A stretch of 32,643 bases of DNA from assembly GCF_013214165.1 (NCBI RefSeq), contig NZ_JABSSM010000051.1, positions 1 through 32,643 of the forward strand, written 5' to 3'. A program made the position numbers and the translations under genes. Source of the DNA: Shewanella sp. Lineage in GTDB: Bacteria > Pseudomonadota > Gammaproteobacteria > Enterobacterales > Shewanellaceae. The notes beneath the pieces were generated by a model. It was not told where the DNA came from. It searched no databases and worked only from the letters and a program-made list of their open reading frames with translations. Each line of letters starts with the position of its first letter. The first letter of the stretch is position 1. Shown one piece after another: positions 1-8,741 of the stretch.

Positions 1-875
1 CGCTGGGTCACTGCGGGCAAGTCAGCGCAGGCTAAAATCTTATTCAACATGGCCGCCATGGTGATAGGCTCGTCATTACTGAGAAAATAGGCCTTACCCG
101 CGGCCGACGCATCCTCACTGCATAAGTTAACGGCGGCGAGGATATGCGCATAGGCAGCGTTACCCACATAAATGGTATCCACCAGCTTATCTTGTTGGCC
201 GACTAGCTTGAGTCGTCCGGCTTTGGCTCTGTCTATTACACGCGGTACCAGATGAGGATCTTCAGGCCCCCAGATAAGATGAGGACGCAACGCCAGTGTC
301 TTCAGTGCACCACTATTGGCCTCGAGCACCATCTTCTCGGCAACGGCCTTAGACTCGCCATAATGATTCAGATAGTGAGTGGCATAAGGCGCACTCTCGT
401 CGATCCCAGACTCGTCCTCACCGGCAAAGGTCACACTCGGGGTACTGGTATAGATAAGCGTGCTAATATTGAGTTGCTGACACGCACTGATGACATTAGC
501 CGCGCCATCCACATTCGGTGAAAAATAGCTCTGCTTGCTACCCCAGACACCCGCCTTTGATGCCACATGAAAAACCAGATCGCAACCTTTCATGGCATCG
601 AGCACGGCCGTTTTATCGGCAATATCGCCTCTGACCATATTCACGCCCATATCGGTCAGTTCAGGGTAATCACCTCGAGCAAGCCCGGTAACTCGAATGC
701 CGGAAGCCAACAAACGCTGGCAGATAGCCTTACCTAGAAAACCGCCGGCCCCGGTGACAAGGGCATGACTCGCCTTGGCCTTAAGCGCATGGAGCGCCGC
801 TTGTTCCAAGGCATGAAAACCGTCTAAAACGGATGTAGCCTCTGGTGAGCGGGCTGAGACATGACGAGCTGACAT
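1..875 (-). CDS. oleD: OleD, NAD(P)H-dependent 2-alkyl-3-ketoacid reductase (3' part beyond window)
   Basis: Short-chain dehydrogenase/epimerase-type reductase of the olefin pathway. It reduces the 2-alkyl-3-keto acid made by OleA to the 2-alkyl-3-hydroxy acid used by OleC. The first 291 codons are visible. They show a Rossmann dinucleotide motif TGAGGFLG at about residues 41-48 and the catalytic Tyr/Lys in HYGESK (Tyr172, Lys176), preceded by TSTPSV around 143-148. The start is the ATG at 873-875, three bases after the oleC stop, with an AAGGA ribosome binding site inside the end of oleC, so translation is probably coupled. The C-terminal quarter or so lies outside the window. The family is seen from motifs; the specific role rests on its place as fourth gene of oleABCD. 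Confidence 0.93.
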   Translation of the reverse strand, partial: MSARHVSARSPEATSVLDGFHALEQAALHALKAKASHALVTGAGGFLGKAICQRLLASGIRVTGLARGDYPELTDMGVNMVRGDIADKTAVLDAMKGCDLVFHVASKAGVWGSKQSYFSPNVDGAANVISACQQLNISTLIYTSTPSVTFAGEDESGIDESAPYATHYLNHYGESKAVAEKMVLEANSGALKTLALRPHLIWGPEDPHLVPRVIDRAKAGRLKLVGQQDKLVDTIYVGNAAYAHILAAVNLCSEDASAAGKAYFLSNDEPITMAAMLNKILACADLPAVTQ

Positions 876-878
876 GGA

Positions 879-2648
879 TTATTCCTTATGCTTATTCTGG
901 GCCCAGACGGCTAATTTTTCACGAAAAATCTTCGCATTATGCCGAATATCCACGGGGAACTCAGGATGAATCAGAAAACGTCTGATCCCCAGCGTCTGGC
1001 TATGTTGCTCGGCGATGGCGATAAGCTCGGCATACAAGCTGGCGCCAAGCGAACATGGCAGAGATTTATCCAGCTCGATGCACAATAGAGGCACTATCTC
1101 TGGGGAGCTGGCATCCCCATCGACCTCAACGCCAACTAACGCGCTGCGCTTGATTTGGGGATGGGTATTGAAGATGCGTTCACAGGGTATGGAAAAATAG
1201 CGTTTACCACTAGCAGCATCGACTCTATGGGCCTTACGGCCACACATCCATAACTTGCCTTCACTGTCGAGATAACCGAGATCGCCCATACGATGGCGTA
1301 TCATTCCACCATCTTTAATCTTAGCCTGCTCGGTCGCGCTATCACGGCGATAGTAACTGCGGCTCACCATGGGGCCTTTAACGACTATCTCACCTATCTT
1401 GCCTGACTCCAGCCTGAGCGCATCGCTCCAGATCCCAATAGGTTTCTCGGTGATCGCTATGATGGCAATATCCACCCCTGAGATGGCGTCACCGACACAA
1501 ATTCCACCACCATTATCTGTGATGGCCGTGGTGTCAAACAGTGCCTGACTGCCCATCTTGCTCAAGGGCAGTGACTCGGTGGCGCCGTAGGAGTTAAGCA
1601 CTTCCACGCCATCACTGAGCATCTGACTAAAGTGTTTTATAGAAGAAATAGTCGCTGGTGCGCCGGCGGATATGACACGTTTTATGCTGGGCAACTTATG
1701 GTTACTCGCCCCAGTGCCCTGTCCCTCTTGAACGCCCGCTTGCCCCAACCTCTCGATCAAAGCCGGATTGACAAACATATTGCTGCATTGGTACTTGTCG
1801 ATAGCGGCAAACAAGTATTCAGGATTGGCCGTTATCGGCTTGCTGGCATCCATCTCTGGAATAATCGAGGCCATGCCTAATGCGGGACCAAACAGCGAGA
1901 ATAGCGGGAACGTAGCCAGATCACGCTCACCGGGCTCAATGCCGTAATCATCTCTCAGCGCGCTTATCTGAGCTTCAAACATCTTGTGGGAGTAGACCAC
2001 CCCCTTGGGCGTCCCTGTACTGCCACTGGTAAACAAAATGGCGGCCATCTCATCTTGGGCTAGCATAAGCATCTCATAGGGCTCTGATGAGCCATGTGCT
2101 GCGATGGTTTCCAGTGTGACTCCGCCAAACAAACTGCGACCACCTACTGTCACCAGATGCTTAACCGAGCCCTTGCCCCAACCAAAGAGTTTACGGGCTA
2201 GGTGCGCCTTAGGAATGCCGATAAAGGCATCGGGCTGAGATTCGATAAAACATTGCTTGAGATTTCTCACCCCCATGCCGGGATCCACCAAGATAGGCAC
2301 AACACCCGCCTTAAACAGGGCGAAGGTGAGCGTAAAAAAGTCGATGCTCGGGGTCACCATCAACACCGCCTTCATGCCACGCCTTATCCCATAGGCATTT
2401 AAGCCATGGGCTAAACGATCACTTTGTTGATTGAGCTCGGAAAAGTTGAGCTCTTGATATTGCAGCGTCTTGGCAGAGAAAATAGACCCGCTAGCAGTTT
2501 GTACCGCTACGGCGAGATCTTCAGGGGAATGGCTCGCGGCGCTAATGAGGTGACGACAGAGATTAGCACCCGCTCTGGTGTGAATGTCGCTGTTAATGAC
2601 ACTGTCTGCTGCTGTTGAAGACGGCTTGGCAGTTAAAGAGGCTGACAT
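879..2648 (-). CDS. oleC: OleC, AMP-dependent beta-lactone synthetase
   Basis: ANL-superfamily adenylating enzyme. In the Ole pathway OleC uses ATP to convert the 2-alkyl-3-hydroxy acid into a beta-lactone. Visible motifs are the P-loop-like [10 protein letters not shown] (residues about 207-216), SYGATES in the middle and [11 protein letters not shown] with GRKAHRV towards the C-terminus. I chose the ATG at 2648 (MSASL, 589 aa). The frame stays open to a TTG at 2681, but the ATG has a GAAAGG ribosome binding site about ten bases upstream and the TTG would sit inside a palindrome. It lies between oleB and oleD on the same strand. OleB and OleC are separate proteins here, not fused as in some other bacteria. 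Confidence 0.94.
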   Translation of the reverse strand: MSASLTAKPSSTAADSVINSDIHTRAGANLCRHLISAASHSPEDLAVAVQTASGSIFSAKTLQYQELNFSELNQQSDRLAHGLNAYGIRRGMKAVLMVTPSIDFFTLTFALFKAGVVPILVDPGMGVRNLKQCFIESQPDAFIGIPKAHLARKLFGWGKGSVKHLVTVGGRSLFGGVTLETIAAHGSSEPYEMLMLAQDEMAAILFTSGSTGTPKGVVYSHKMFEAQISALRDDYGIEPGERDLATFPLFSLFGPALGMASIIPEMDASKPITANPEYLFAAIDKYQCSNMFVNPALIERLGQAGVQEGQGTGASNHKLPSIKRVISAGAPATISSIKHFSQMLSDGVEVLNSYGATESLPLSKMGSQALFDTTAITDNGGGICVGDAISGVDIAIIAITEKPIGIWSDALRLESGKIGEIVVKGPMVSRSYYRRDSATEQAKIKDGGMIRHRMGDLGYLDSEGKLWMCGRKAHRVDAASGKRYFSIPCERIFNTHPQIKRSALVGVEVDGDASSPEIVPLLCIELDKSLPCSLGASLYAELIAIAEQHSQTLGIRRFLIHPEFPVDIRHNAKIFREKLAVWAQNKHKE

Positions 2649-2671
2649 GTTCGATGACCTTTCTATGAAAT

Positions 2672-2693
2672 AAGCGGTCAATTTTGACCGCTT
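2672..2693. other. Perfect palindrome between oleB and oleC
   Basis: Two 10-base arms, AAGCGGTCAA and TTGACCGCTT, separated by TT, lie in the 86-base gap between the oleB stop and the oleC start. On the oleABCD transcript this folds into a strong hairpin about 25 nt before oleC. There is no long U-run on the minus strand, so a full terminator is unlikely. An RNA processing/stability hairpin or a dimeric protein site are both possible. Confidence 0.6.
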
Positions 2694-2734
2694 ATTGGTA
2701 TTTTATCCTCTCGCTAAAAAGCTGACCGCGAGTA

Positions 2735-3622
2735 TTAAACAGCGCCAGAGTCGCTGTTCATAAACTGAGTAATATGCCCGACGACTTCATCAGTGGCATC
2801 TTCAAGAATATAGTGACCACAATCTGCAAATTCATGCACGACCGCATGGGGCATCTCTACTTTCCACTGGGCAAGAAAATGCTTATCAAAAACGAAATCT
2901 TTCAGGCCCCAACAGATCATAGTCGGCACATTGGCAAACTTTGGCAGGCTGGCGGCTATTTCAGAGACCAACTCATAGTTTCTATCCCCCTCTTTGAGAG
3001 GAATATCTTGCACGAACCTCAAGGTCGAGATCCGGTTAGCCCAAGAATTGAACGGCGCCACATAGGCTTTACGTATCTCAGCCGGCATAGGTTTACGTTT
3101 AACACCGACATGGGAGGCGATGGATGAAAACGCGTTGAAACCACGAACCAGAGCCGTACCTAACAAGGTATTACGGCAGATCCACAAGGGCCAAGGGAAC
3201 GGCTTAGATTCAGGCAGATGAAACGCGCCAGTATTGAGAATGACCAGACGTTTTATCCGTTCGGGATAACGCGCAGCATAACCCATGCCTATCATCCCGC
3301 CCCAGTCGTGTACGACTAAGGTAATATTCTCTTTGACGTTTAGATGTTCGAGTAAGGCTTCTAGATCGTCAATACGATTCTTTAATGTGTAGTCGTAGCC
3401 ACTGTCATCGGGCTTATCAGACAAGCCACAGCCGATATGATCCGGCACGATACACTGATGGTTACTGCTCAGAGCAGACACCAGATTTCGATAATAGAAA
3501 GACCAGCTAGGGTTGCCATGAACCATGACCACAGGCTCACCTTGGCCTTCATTTACGTACTGTAACTTGTGGCCGTTTCTGTCGAGATAATTGCGCTTGA
3601 AGGGAAACAGAGTGTCTAACAT
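2735..3622 (-). CDS. oleB: OleB, alpha/beta-hydrolase beta-lactone decarboxylase
   Basis: 295-aa alpha/beta-hydrolase of the haloalkane-dehalogenase-like group. In olefin synthesis OleB decarboxylates the beta-lactone to the final cis-olefin. Visible are the oxyanion-region HGNPSWSFYYRNL near residue 35, the nucleophile elbow VVHDWGGMIG (Asp nucleophile) near 105, and the C-terminal catalytic His in CGHYILEDA near 272. The start ATG has a GGAAGAG ribosome binding site directly upstream. It is second in the oleABCD order. The fold is read from motifs; the beta-lactone role is inferred from the cluster, since the same fold also includes true dehalogenases. Confidence 0.94.
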   Translation of the reverse strand: MLDTLFPFKRNYLDRNGHKLQYVNEGQGEPVVMVHGNPSWSFYYRNLVSALSSNHQCIVPDHIGCGLSDKPDDSGYDYTLKNRIDDLEALLEHLNVKENITLVVHDWGGMIGMGYAARYPERIKRLVILNTGAFHLPESKPFPWPLWICRNTLLGTALVRGFNAFSSIASHVGVKRKPMPAEIRKAYVAPFNSWANRISTLRFVQDIPLKEGDRNYELVSEIAASLPKFANVPTMICWGLKDFVFDKHFLAQWKVEMPHAVVHEFADCGHYILEDATDEVVGHITQFMNSDSGAV

Positions 3623-3651
3623 GACTCTTCCTAAATATTCTTTGCATCATT

Positions 3652-3671
3652 GCGCCTCAAACTCGAGGCGC
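3652..3671. other. Hairpin between oleA and oleB
   Basis: GCGCCTC and GAGGCGC form a perfect 7-bp stem around a 6-base loop in the oleA-oleB gap. The minus-strand 3' flank is CAATG rather than a U-run, so it is more likely a stability or attenuation hairpin than a terminator. Confidence 0.5.
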
Positions 3672-3735
3672 GTAACGTGATTATAGGGTGATTGGGACTG
3701 AAACGCGCTAAGTGTGCACTATTGGCTGCAGCTCG

Positions 3736-4785
3736 TTACCACTTGATCCCAAGCATCATGCAGTTAAGTCCACTGCCTATGCCTAAGAAACTCACCTGGT
3801 CACCTTTTTTAAGGAAACCCTGATCGTGGGCCATTGCTGCCGTGACAGGCAGAGAAACCGAGCCCATATTGCCCAGCAGTTGGTAAGTAGGAAATTCTTT
3901 CTCTTGAGGAATATTGAGTGCATTGAGCACTTTCAGGCGGTTTGCTGACCCCACCTGATGGCAAATCACCTTATCGACCTGCTCCACCACCCAGTCACGC
4001 TGTTCCAGAAAATGACTCCAGGTATGACGAGCAAGCTCTACCCCCTCCTTGAGTAGTGTCACACCATCGGTGCGCATAAACTCACGGTAGAGATGTAAAC
4101 CCGCTTCCTGCAGGCCCCATTGACACAAATTATGGTGCTCAGGTGCCGAAAGGTGACTCGCGCCTAGAAGCTGATGTTGACGATCGGTATTCAATGACAA
4201 GCTGCCATCGGTAAGCAAGACGGCTACCGCGCCAGAACCACCGGTTAGGGTTGCCAGAGACTGGGCATAGTTCTGCATGGTTTGATCGGCCAACATATTA
4301 TCTATGGTGATATCGACAATATGACGCGCTGATTCACAGGAAACCACTAAGCCAGCCTTAATTTGACCGAGTTCGATACGGTTAGCAATGTCTAAGATGC
4401 CAGAGAGCACGCCAAGACACGCATTACTGATGTCATAGATGGCGGTATCTTTCGACACCCCAAGCTCGGCAGCGATACGACACGCCGTCGCTGGCTCATG
4501 CTGATCGCGGCAAACTCCGGTATAAATAACGGCGCCTAAATCACTCACTTTCACGCCGGTTTCATCAATAGCCTTGTGTGCAGCAGCCAGGGCACCGTCT
4601 GATAATCTATGACCCTTTGGCCACCAACGCCGCTCGGTGATCCCGGTCAACGCAGTAAGTTGCCCCATAGGGATGCGAAACTTCTTATATAGAGGTGCCA
4701 AACGAGATTCTAATTCGGAAGTTGACACAACTTCAGGTGCCAGTTCATATGCCAGGCTATTGATAAAGACTCGGGAATATTTCAT
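3736..4785 (-). CDS. oleA: OleA, thiolase-fold acyl-CoA condensing enzyme
   Basis: First enzyme of head-to-head olefin biosynthesis: a non-decarboxylative Claisen condensation of two fatty acyl thioesters to a 2-alkyl-3-keto acid. The 349-aa protein has the thiolase/KAS III fold. Cys123 in SNACLG is the nucleophile; Glu97 in QHEPATA lies 26 residues earlier, the same spacing as the Glu/Cys pair known in Xanthomonas OleA. His276 (CHQVGSANR) and Asn306 (GNMGSVSLP) complete the thiolase triad. The N-terminus MKYSRVFINSLAYELAP is Shewanella-like. It is the first gene of the operon. The ATG at 4783-4785 lacks a clear Shine-Dalgarno sequence. In Shewanella this pathway yields a polyunsaturated C31 hydrocarbon. 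Confidence 0.96.
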   Translation of the reverse strand: MKYSRVFINSLAYELAPEVVSTSELESRLAPLYKKFRIPMGQLTALTGITERRWWPKGHRLSDGALAAAHKAIDETGVKVSDLGAVIYTGVCRDQHEPATACRIAAELGVSKDTAIYDISNACLGVLSGILDIANRIELGQIKAGLVVSCESARHIVDITIDNMLADQTMQNYAQSLATLTGGSGAVAVLLTDGSLSLNTDRQHQLLGASHLSAPEHHNLCQWGLQEAGLHLYREFMRTDGVTLLKEGVELARHTWSHFLEQRDWVVEQVDKVICHQVGSANRLKVLNALNIPQEKEFPTYQLLGNMGSVSLPVTAAMAHDQGFLKKGDQVSFLGIGSGLNCMMLGIKW

Positions 4786-4890
4786 GAAACAGTATTATTT
4801 CGCTCTCAATATCGGCGCGACTTCAGCCAATAAGTATTATTATTTAGTATTAACCCATCATTTGAGCAAGAAAAGGCTAATGATTCAATA
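4786..4890 (-). promoter_or_regulatory. Probable oleA promoter region
   Basis: This 105-base AT-rich stretch lies between the terminator of the upstream gene and the oleA start, so the ole promoter should be here. On the minus strand a TTGCTC followed at loose spacing by TAAATAATAAT could serve as -35/-10, but the match is weak and no operator is evident. Confidence 0.35.
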
Positions 4891-4915
4891 AAAAACCGTC
4901 ATAGCTACGGTTTTT
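4891..4915 (-). terminator. Intrinsic terminator after the methyltransferase gene
   Basis: AAAAACCGT and ACGGTTTTT form a 9-bp stem around CATAGCT, with A and T runs on both sides so it can work in both directions. It ends the minus-strand gene starting at 6326 and insulates the ole promoter from it. Confidence 0.75.
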
Positions 4916-5033
4916 TCACTCATAAACTGCATTTTCGATAAAAAAAATGCGCTCTAAAATAAAAAAATAAACATAAATCAGTATATCTTAACTATAAAAA
5001 CATACACTTAGTTAATCCTTTATAGGCTAAACA

Positions 5034-6326
5034 TTAGTTTGCTGTTTTTTCCGCCAAAATCAGTGAATTTCTTGGGGTAATGGCTTCACTGCAGAATCTA
5101 GTGAGCTTGACCGAGTAACCTTGCTCTTCGAGGAAGCAGACTCTATCGAGCAGTAACCAATGTTCCAGAATGTCACGAAACAGATGGGCGACTAGATCTA
5201 TGCGTCGGGTGAGTCTCTGTCTCTGAACGCCTAACTCAAGGTACAAATCTACATCCAGATCGACAGGTAATTGTACAGATTTTTGCCCCGCTGCCCAATG
5301 ACAGAATGCCTTAAAACCTTCATTCAGCTGACTCTGCTTTATCGATGGAATGGGGAGGTATCGCCTACTTCGATTCACCTCTCGCTGCAAGCAATCAAAT
5401 CCCAGACGCCAAACGATCTCTCTATGGCGATATTCGACCTGTTTCGCATTGGCAAGGGTACTGTGTTGCAGTGGCACTTGCAGATCATGTGGGGATAACA
5501 CCAATTCGCTATCGAGTACCACTTGCGACATTCCCTGATACTGCTCGGCTTGAATAAGGTGATAACAACAGGGAGAGATGATAATCGAGCGGGTATTTGC
5601 CTGAGATGCCAGCCTTAACAAGCGCACATGCAGATCGCCACAGGCGTGCAGTGCAACGGCCAGCTGTTCCTGCTTTAGCTTAGACTGCTGAGGCGCAAAG
5701 GCATCGGCGCAGATAAATTCCTGCGGCAGATCCCAGTTATCGGCAAATCTTGTGCCTGCATCACACAGACTCTGCTGCCACTCTAGGCTCACCACAGGAC
5801 GAGAATGAGCCTTGGCGATGAGTCGACCAAGATGGCCCTTTCCGGCACACCACTCCAGTACTTCGCTGCTATCTTGCTTGATTTGAGCCGCAAATGCCGT
5901 GATCTGTGACCATTTACGCCCTTTTATTCCAGCGCTGAAATGAGCAGCTTGCTTATCAGACAAGAGCTGCGGCGCGTGTTGCAATTGGCTTGTGTGCCCA
6001 TCAGTTAACACTGGGGCCACTTGCTGGAGCAAGTCCAGTTGCCACACAAAATCATGTCGAGCCAGGTCTCTTTGCAGAGCCGGCAACAAATCGGCGTTGA
6101 GTTTAGCTTGAGCTTTATCTAGTGCATCGATATCGGCATCGGCTATCGACCACACTTTTTCCGCCAAACAGGGAAACTGTTTCTCCCAGGGTAATTGCGT
6201 GCAGTCGAACGCTCTCACCTGCCATAACACACGACTCTGAACTAATAATGCATCGAGTTGCTTGAGTCGCTGGCGATGGGAGGTTTCTAGCAAGATATTG
6301 GCACTCTTTTTTATAGGATAAGACAT
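5034..6326 (-). CDS. SAM-dependent methyltransferase-domain protein
   Basis: 430-aa protein with a class I methyltransferase core in its middle. Motif I is LEWCAGKGHLGRLIA (about 157-171), an acidic motif follows in SLEW (about 180-183), and ALHACGDLHVRLLRLA and SPCCYHL (about 225-257) resemble the methyltransferase domain also found in GSTCD-like proteins. The N-terminal 130 residues are helical with no motif I recognise, and the C-terminal third is also unassigned. The substrate is unknown. The start is the ATG at 6324-6326 with AGGG about ten bases upstream. It is co-directional with the ole genes but separated from them by a terminator, so it is probably not part of that operon. Confidence 0.8.
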   Translation of the reverse strand: MSYPIKKSANILLETSHRQRLKQLDALLVQSRVLWQVRAFDCTQLPWEKQFPCLAEKVWSIADADIDALDKAQAKLNADLLPALQRDLARHDFVWQLDLLQQVAPVLTDGHTSQLQHAPQLLSDKQAAHFSAGIKGRKWSQITAFAAQIKQDSSEVLEWCAGKGHLGRLIAKAHSRPVVSLEWQQSLCDAGTRFADNWDLPQEFICADAFAPQQSKLKQEQLAVALHACGDLHVRLLRLASQANTRSIIISPCCYHLIQAEQYQGMSQVVLDSELVLSPHDLQVPLQHSTLANAKQVEYRHREIVWRLGFDCLQREVNRSRRYLPIPSIKQSQLNEGFKAFCHWAAGQKSVQLPVDLDVDLYLELGVQRQRLTRRIDLVAHLFRDILEHWLLLDRVCFLEEQGYSVKLTRFCSEAITPRNSLILAEKTAN

Positions 6327-6415
6327 CTGCTAACCCTGCATGATACAGAGCTAGCAGCTAGTCAATATTATAAAGTAGAAGTGTGTGGATGAAAATAGGA
6401 TCTAGGATCTAGATT

Positions 6416-7585
6416 CTAGGCCTTATTGGCTTTCTTATCTCCCATTCTCCTGCCTAACCAGACACCTAGACTAAGAGGCGCGAAGAAGATCGCCATCAAG
6501 AAGAGGACGAAATAGAGGATCAGGCTCTTAAGCGTCTTGGTCAACTCCTGAAAAACGACCTCTACCGTGTGTTTGGAGATCTCATCCAGGTTAGCTGCCG
6601 CGGCGATACGCTCTCTGGCTACCATATTTTCCAGAGCTAAGCGCTCATTCTTCACCATTAACTCTAGTGCCTGACGCTCAACCGATAGCTGCTTAAGTTT
6701 GTCGTCGGTAGAATCACTGAGTTGCTGCAGCAAGGGGCTCAGCTCACGTCGCATATCCACGGCTAAGCTTTGCATCATCTCAGGGCTCTGCGCCATCAAT
6801 TCCTGAAACCTCGCCGATGTCTCACCGATACTCACCAGCGTAGCCTGAATTTCTTCGGCATTGATATTGGAATGCAGGGCATAGAGCTCGGCTTTCCAAG
6901 CTAATATTTTGGGCATCTGCTCAGAGATCATCGCCATACGATCTGACATATCACTCATCACTTCTGGCACAGAACCTAAGCTAGTCACGGCTTCAAATTC
7001 ATTGATTTCTCTGAATATTAACCAATCATTGAATGCCGAATTGCGACTGAATGTGATGTCGATAAGGGGATTATCCAGCACGTACTGTTTGATAAATTCA
7101 CGGTTATTGTTGAAGTCACTCTGAGAGACGAAGCCTTTAACCGTTTTCTCAAACTGAGCTGCCAATGCCCTACTGGTCGCGATAACCTGCGCTTGTTGTG
7201 CGCCAAATAGGGCTTTACCCGCCCCCGTGTCATAAAATTCACTCATCTGCGCCGTAAATGCCCAGGTATCGACCATGGCAGCCAATGGTGAGGTCTGAAA
7301 AATAGCCTTCTGTAGCGCCTGCTCTGCATTTATCTTCCACATCAGAGCGTTAGATTTCAGATAGATACCTTGCTCATCACTAGGTTCAAGCGCTAAAATA
7401 TGGTCGGCAGTCTGTTCGACTCGACTGTAAAAAGTGCTGCTAAAATCACGGCTAAATAGCCGCATATTGAGTTGCTCTTGTGGCAGAGGCACCACGCCAT
7501 TTTCAAGTTTTACCTCTATCAGAGAACATGCGGTCGTAAGCAGACCCAGCACAACCAAAACACTTAAGCGTAGCAACGCTTTCAT
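6416..7585 (-). CDS. Putative lipoprotein with C-terminal membrane segment
   Basis: 389 aa, no function recognised. The N-terminus has a short charged region, a hydrophobic stretch and a lipobox-like end (LLTTAC, Cys20), suggesting a lipid-anchored protein. The middle is alpha-helical. Residues about 290-335 are rich in Glu/Leu/Arg heptad-like spacing (LKQLSVERQALELMVK), suggesting a coiled coil. Near the C-terminus a strong membrane helix (SLILYFVLFLMAIFFAPLSLG) is followed by a short basic tail. The protein would therefore be anchored at both ends, with the middle in the periplasm. The stop codon lies in a CTAG-rich near-palindrome at 6400-6420. There is no close operon partner. Confidence 0.7.
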   Translation of the reverse strand: MKALLRLSVLVVLGLLTTACSLIEVKLENGVVPLPQEQLNMRLFSRDFSSTFYSRVEQTADHILALEPSDEQGIYLKSNALMWKINAEQALQKAIFQTSPLAAMVDTWAFTAQMSEFYDTGAGKALFGAQQAQVIATSRALAAQFEKTVKGFVSQSDFNNNREFIKQYVLDNPLIDITFSRNSAFNDWLIFREINEFEAVTSLGSVPEVMSDMSDRMAMISEQMPKILAWKAELYALHSNINAEEIQATLVSIGETSARFQELMAQSPEMMQSLAVDMRRELSPLLQQLSDSTDDKLKQLSVERQALELMVKNERLALENMVARERIAAAANLDEISKHTVEVVFQELTKTLKSLILYFVLFLMAIFFAPLSLGVWLGRRMGDKKANKA

Positions 7586-7901
7586 AAAGCCCCCAGTAAC
7601 ATTTACTATTTAGTGAAAGCCCAAATAGTTAAAATATGATCACCATGCTGTAAAGCCTAGCATCGGCAGACAGCTTCAGCTATTGCTTAAGGCGCGCTAG
7701 GCTATAACTCGGCTCAATGCCCCTCAGTCTCTTTGCATTGACGCTCAAATATCCACATAATCAATACATAAGATACACAATTAACATGCTAATTAACCTT
7801 CGACCTTCTATTGCGATTATCTCACTCGCCCTTGAAAAAAGTGATCAGGACCACTAAAATATCGATCAATAATTTTGTAATTAACATCTGAGCCGAAACC
7901 T
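7586..7901. other. Intergenic, divergent promoters expected
   Basis: No ORF worth calling. It separates the minus-strand lipoprotein gene and the plus-strand DUF1289 gene, so it should hold both promoters. The only structure seen is a widely spaced inverted repeat, AGCCTAGC at 7654-7661 and GCTAGGCT at 7696-7703, of unknown meaning. Confidence 0.4.
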
Positions 7902-8147
7902 ATGATTCACTCACCTTGCGTGGCCAAATGCGGTTTAAACCATGATGACATCTGTATGGGGTGTTACCGGACTATCGATGAGATTGTCGGCTGGAGTGCG
8001 GGGGACGATGGGTTTAAAACTCAGGTATGGGAGAAAATAGCCCAGCGTAAGACCGAACTAGCCCCAGGTGAACGTAGCGAAAGTAGCAGTATCAGTCGAC
8101 AGAAATGGCTAGCAGCCGAGGCTAGAATTGCATCGAGTGAGCGTTAA
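7902..8147 (+). CDS. DUF1289 small cysteine-rich protein
   Basis: 81-aa protein of the DUF1289 family. Its N-terminus has the family's four cysteines (Cys6, Cys10, Cys18, Cys21, in SPCVAKCG and CMGCYRT), which suggest a metal or Fe-S site, followed by the conserved IDEIVGWS segment. No activity is established that I know of. The start ATG is preceded only by a weak purine stretch. It converges with yajD on a shared hairpin. Confidence 0.85.
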   Translation: MIHSPCVAKCGLNHDDICMGCYRTIDEIVGWSAGDDGFKTQVWEKIAQRKTELAPGERSESSSISRQKWLAAEARIASSER

Positions 8148-8169
8148 TTGAGATAAAAAAGCATATTAA

Positions 8170-8202
8170 AAGAGATATCGCCAATACTGGCACATATCTC
8201 TT
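8170..8202. terminator. Shared hairpin between convergent genes
   Basis: AAGAGATAT and ATATCTCTT form a 9-bp stem, with a second inner GCCA/TGGC stem. It sits between the stop codons of the DUF1289 gene (plus) and yajD (minus), the expected place for a bidirectional terminator. The U-run is short on both sides. Confidence 0.6.
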
Positions 8203-8220
8203 AATTGTCTCGCCGGCAGA

Positions 8221-8583
8221 CTATTTTTTCATCATGCCTTTAAGATCGGCGAAGGGGTTATAGGTTGCCGACTCTACTTTTGTCTCAGTAGTCGCACCGT
8301 ACTGAATCAACTCTTCAAATTTCGAATGTTCATTATCATGACAATAAAGACAGAGTAATTCCCAGTTTGAGCCATCGGATGGGTTGTTATCATGGTTATG
8401 ATCTCTATGATGCACGGTCAGCTCACGCAGATTTGAGTGAGTAAACTCACGAGTACAACGACCACACACCCATGGATATAACTTCAGCGCCTGCTCACGG
8501 TATCCCGTTTCGCGCTTCGCTTTATAATCTCTGGCTTCAGCTAATACTTTATCTAGTTTACTTTGACCTTGGCTTACCGACAT
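8221..8583 (-). CDS. yajD: YajD-family HNH nuclease
   Basis: 120-aa protein with an HNH fold. It has CGRC around residue 40, then the ELTVHHRDHNHDNNPSDGSN core that carries the catalytic histidines, and CLYCHDNEH as the second zinc-binding half. Length and arrangement match the YajD family of small stand-alone HNH proteins, whose biological role is not settled. The start ATG at 8581-8583 has AGGATT upstream. The C-terminal FADLKGMMKK is typical of the family. No restriction or phage genes are nearby, so nothing here points to a defence role. Confidence 0.88.
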   Translation of the reverse strand: MSVSQGQSKLDKVLAEARDYKAKRETGYREQALKLYPWVCGRCTREFTHSNLRELTVHHRDHNHDNNPSDGSNWELLCLYCHDNEHSKFEELIQYGATTETKVESATYNPFADLKGMMKK

Positions 8584-8650
8584 ATACTTTAATCCTACTC
8601 ACAGCTATCGATTCTGACCTTATTAGTGGCCGATAAAATAGCAAAAAAAT

Positions 8651-8682
8651 ACCCTGTAGCGATAATAACATCGCTACAGGGT
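8651..8682 (-). terminator. Terminator of the betT-like gene
   Basis: Perfect 12-bp stem, ACCCTGTAGCGA and TCGCTACAGGGT, with an 8-base loop. On the minus strand it is followed by ATTTTTTT. It lies 60 bases after the transporter stop codon. Confidence 0.88.
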
Positions 8683-8741
8683 AAATTTAACTGTTTAACC
8701 GATTTTCCACGAAAAGGTTATAGCTAAAAACACAGTTCGGC

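Noticed and set aside
2649..2681. Longer OleC start at a TTG ([11 protein letters not shown]...)
   Set aside because: It begins within the palindrome and has no ribosome binding site; the ATG at 2648 has GAAAGG at good distance.
6400..6420. CTAG-rich near-palindrome at the end of the lipoprotein gene
   Set aside because: It is imperfect, overlaps the stop codon and lacks a T-run, so I could not support it as a terminator or operator.
7654..7703. Inverted repeat AGCCTAGC/GCTAGGCT upstream of the DUF1289 gene
   Set aside because: The 34-base separation and short arms give no convincing structure, so it is mentioned only under the intergenic entry.
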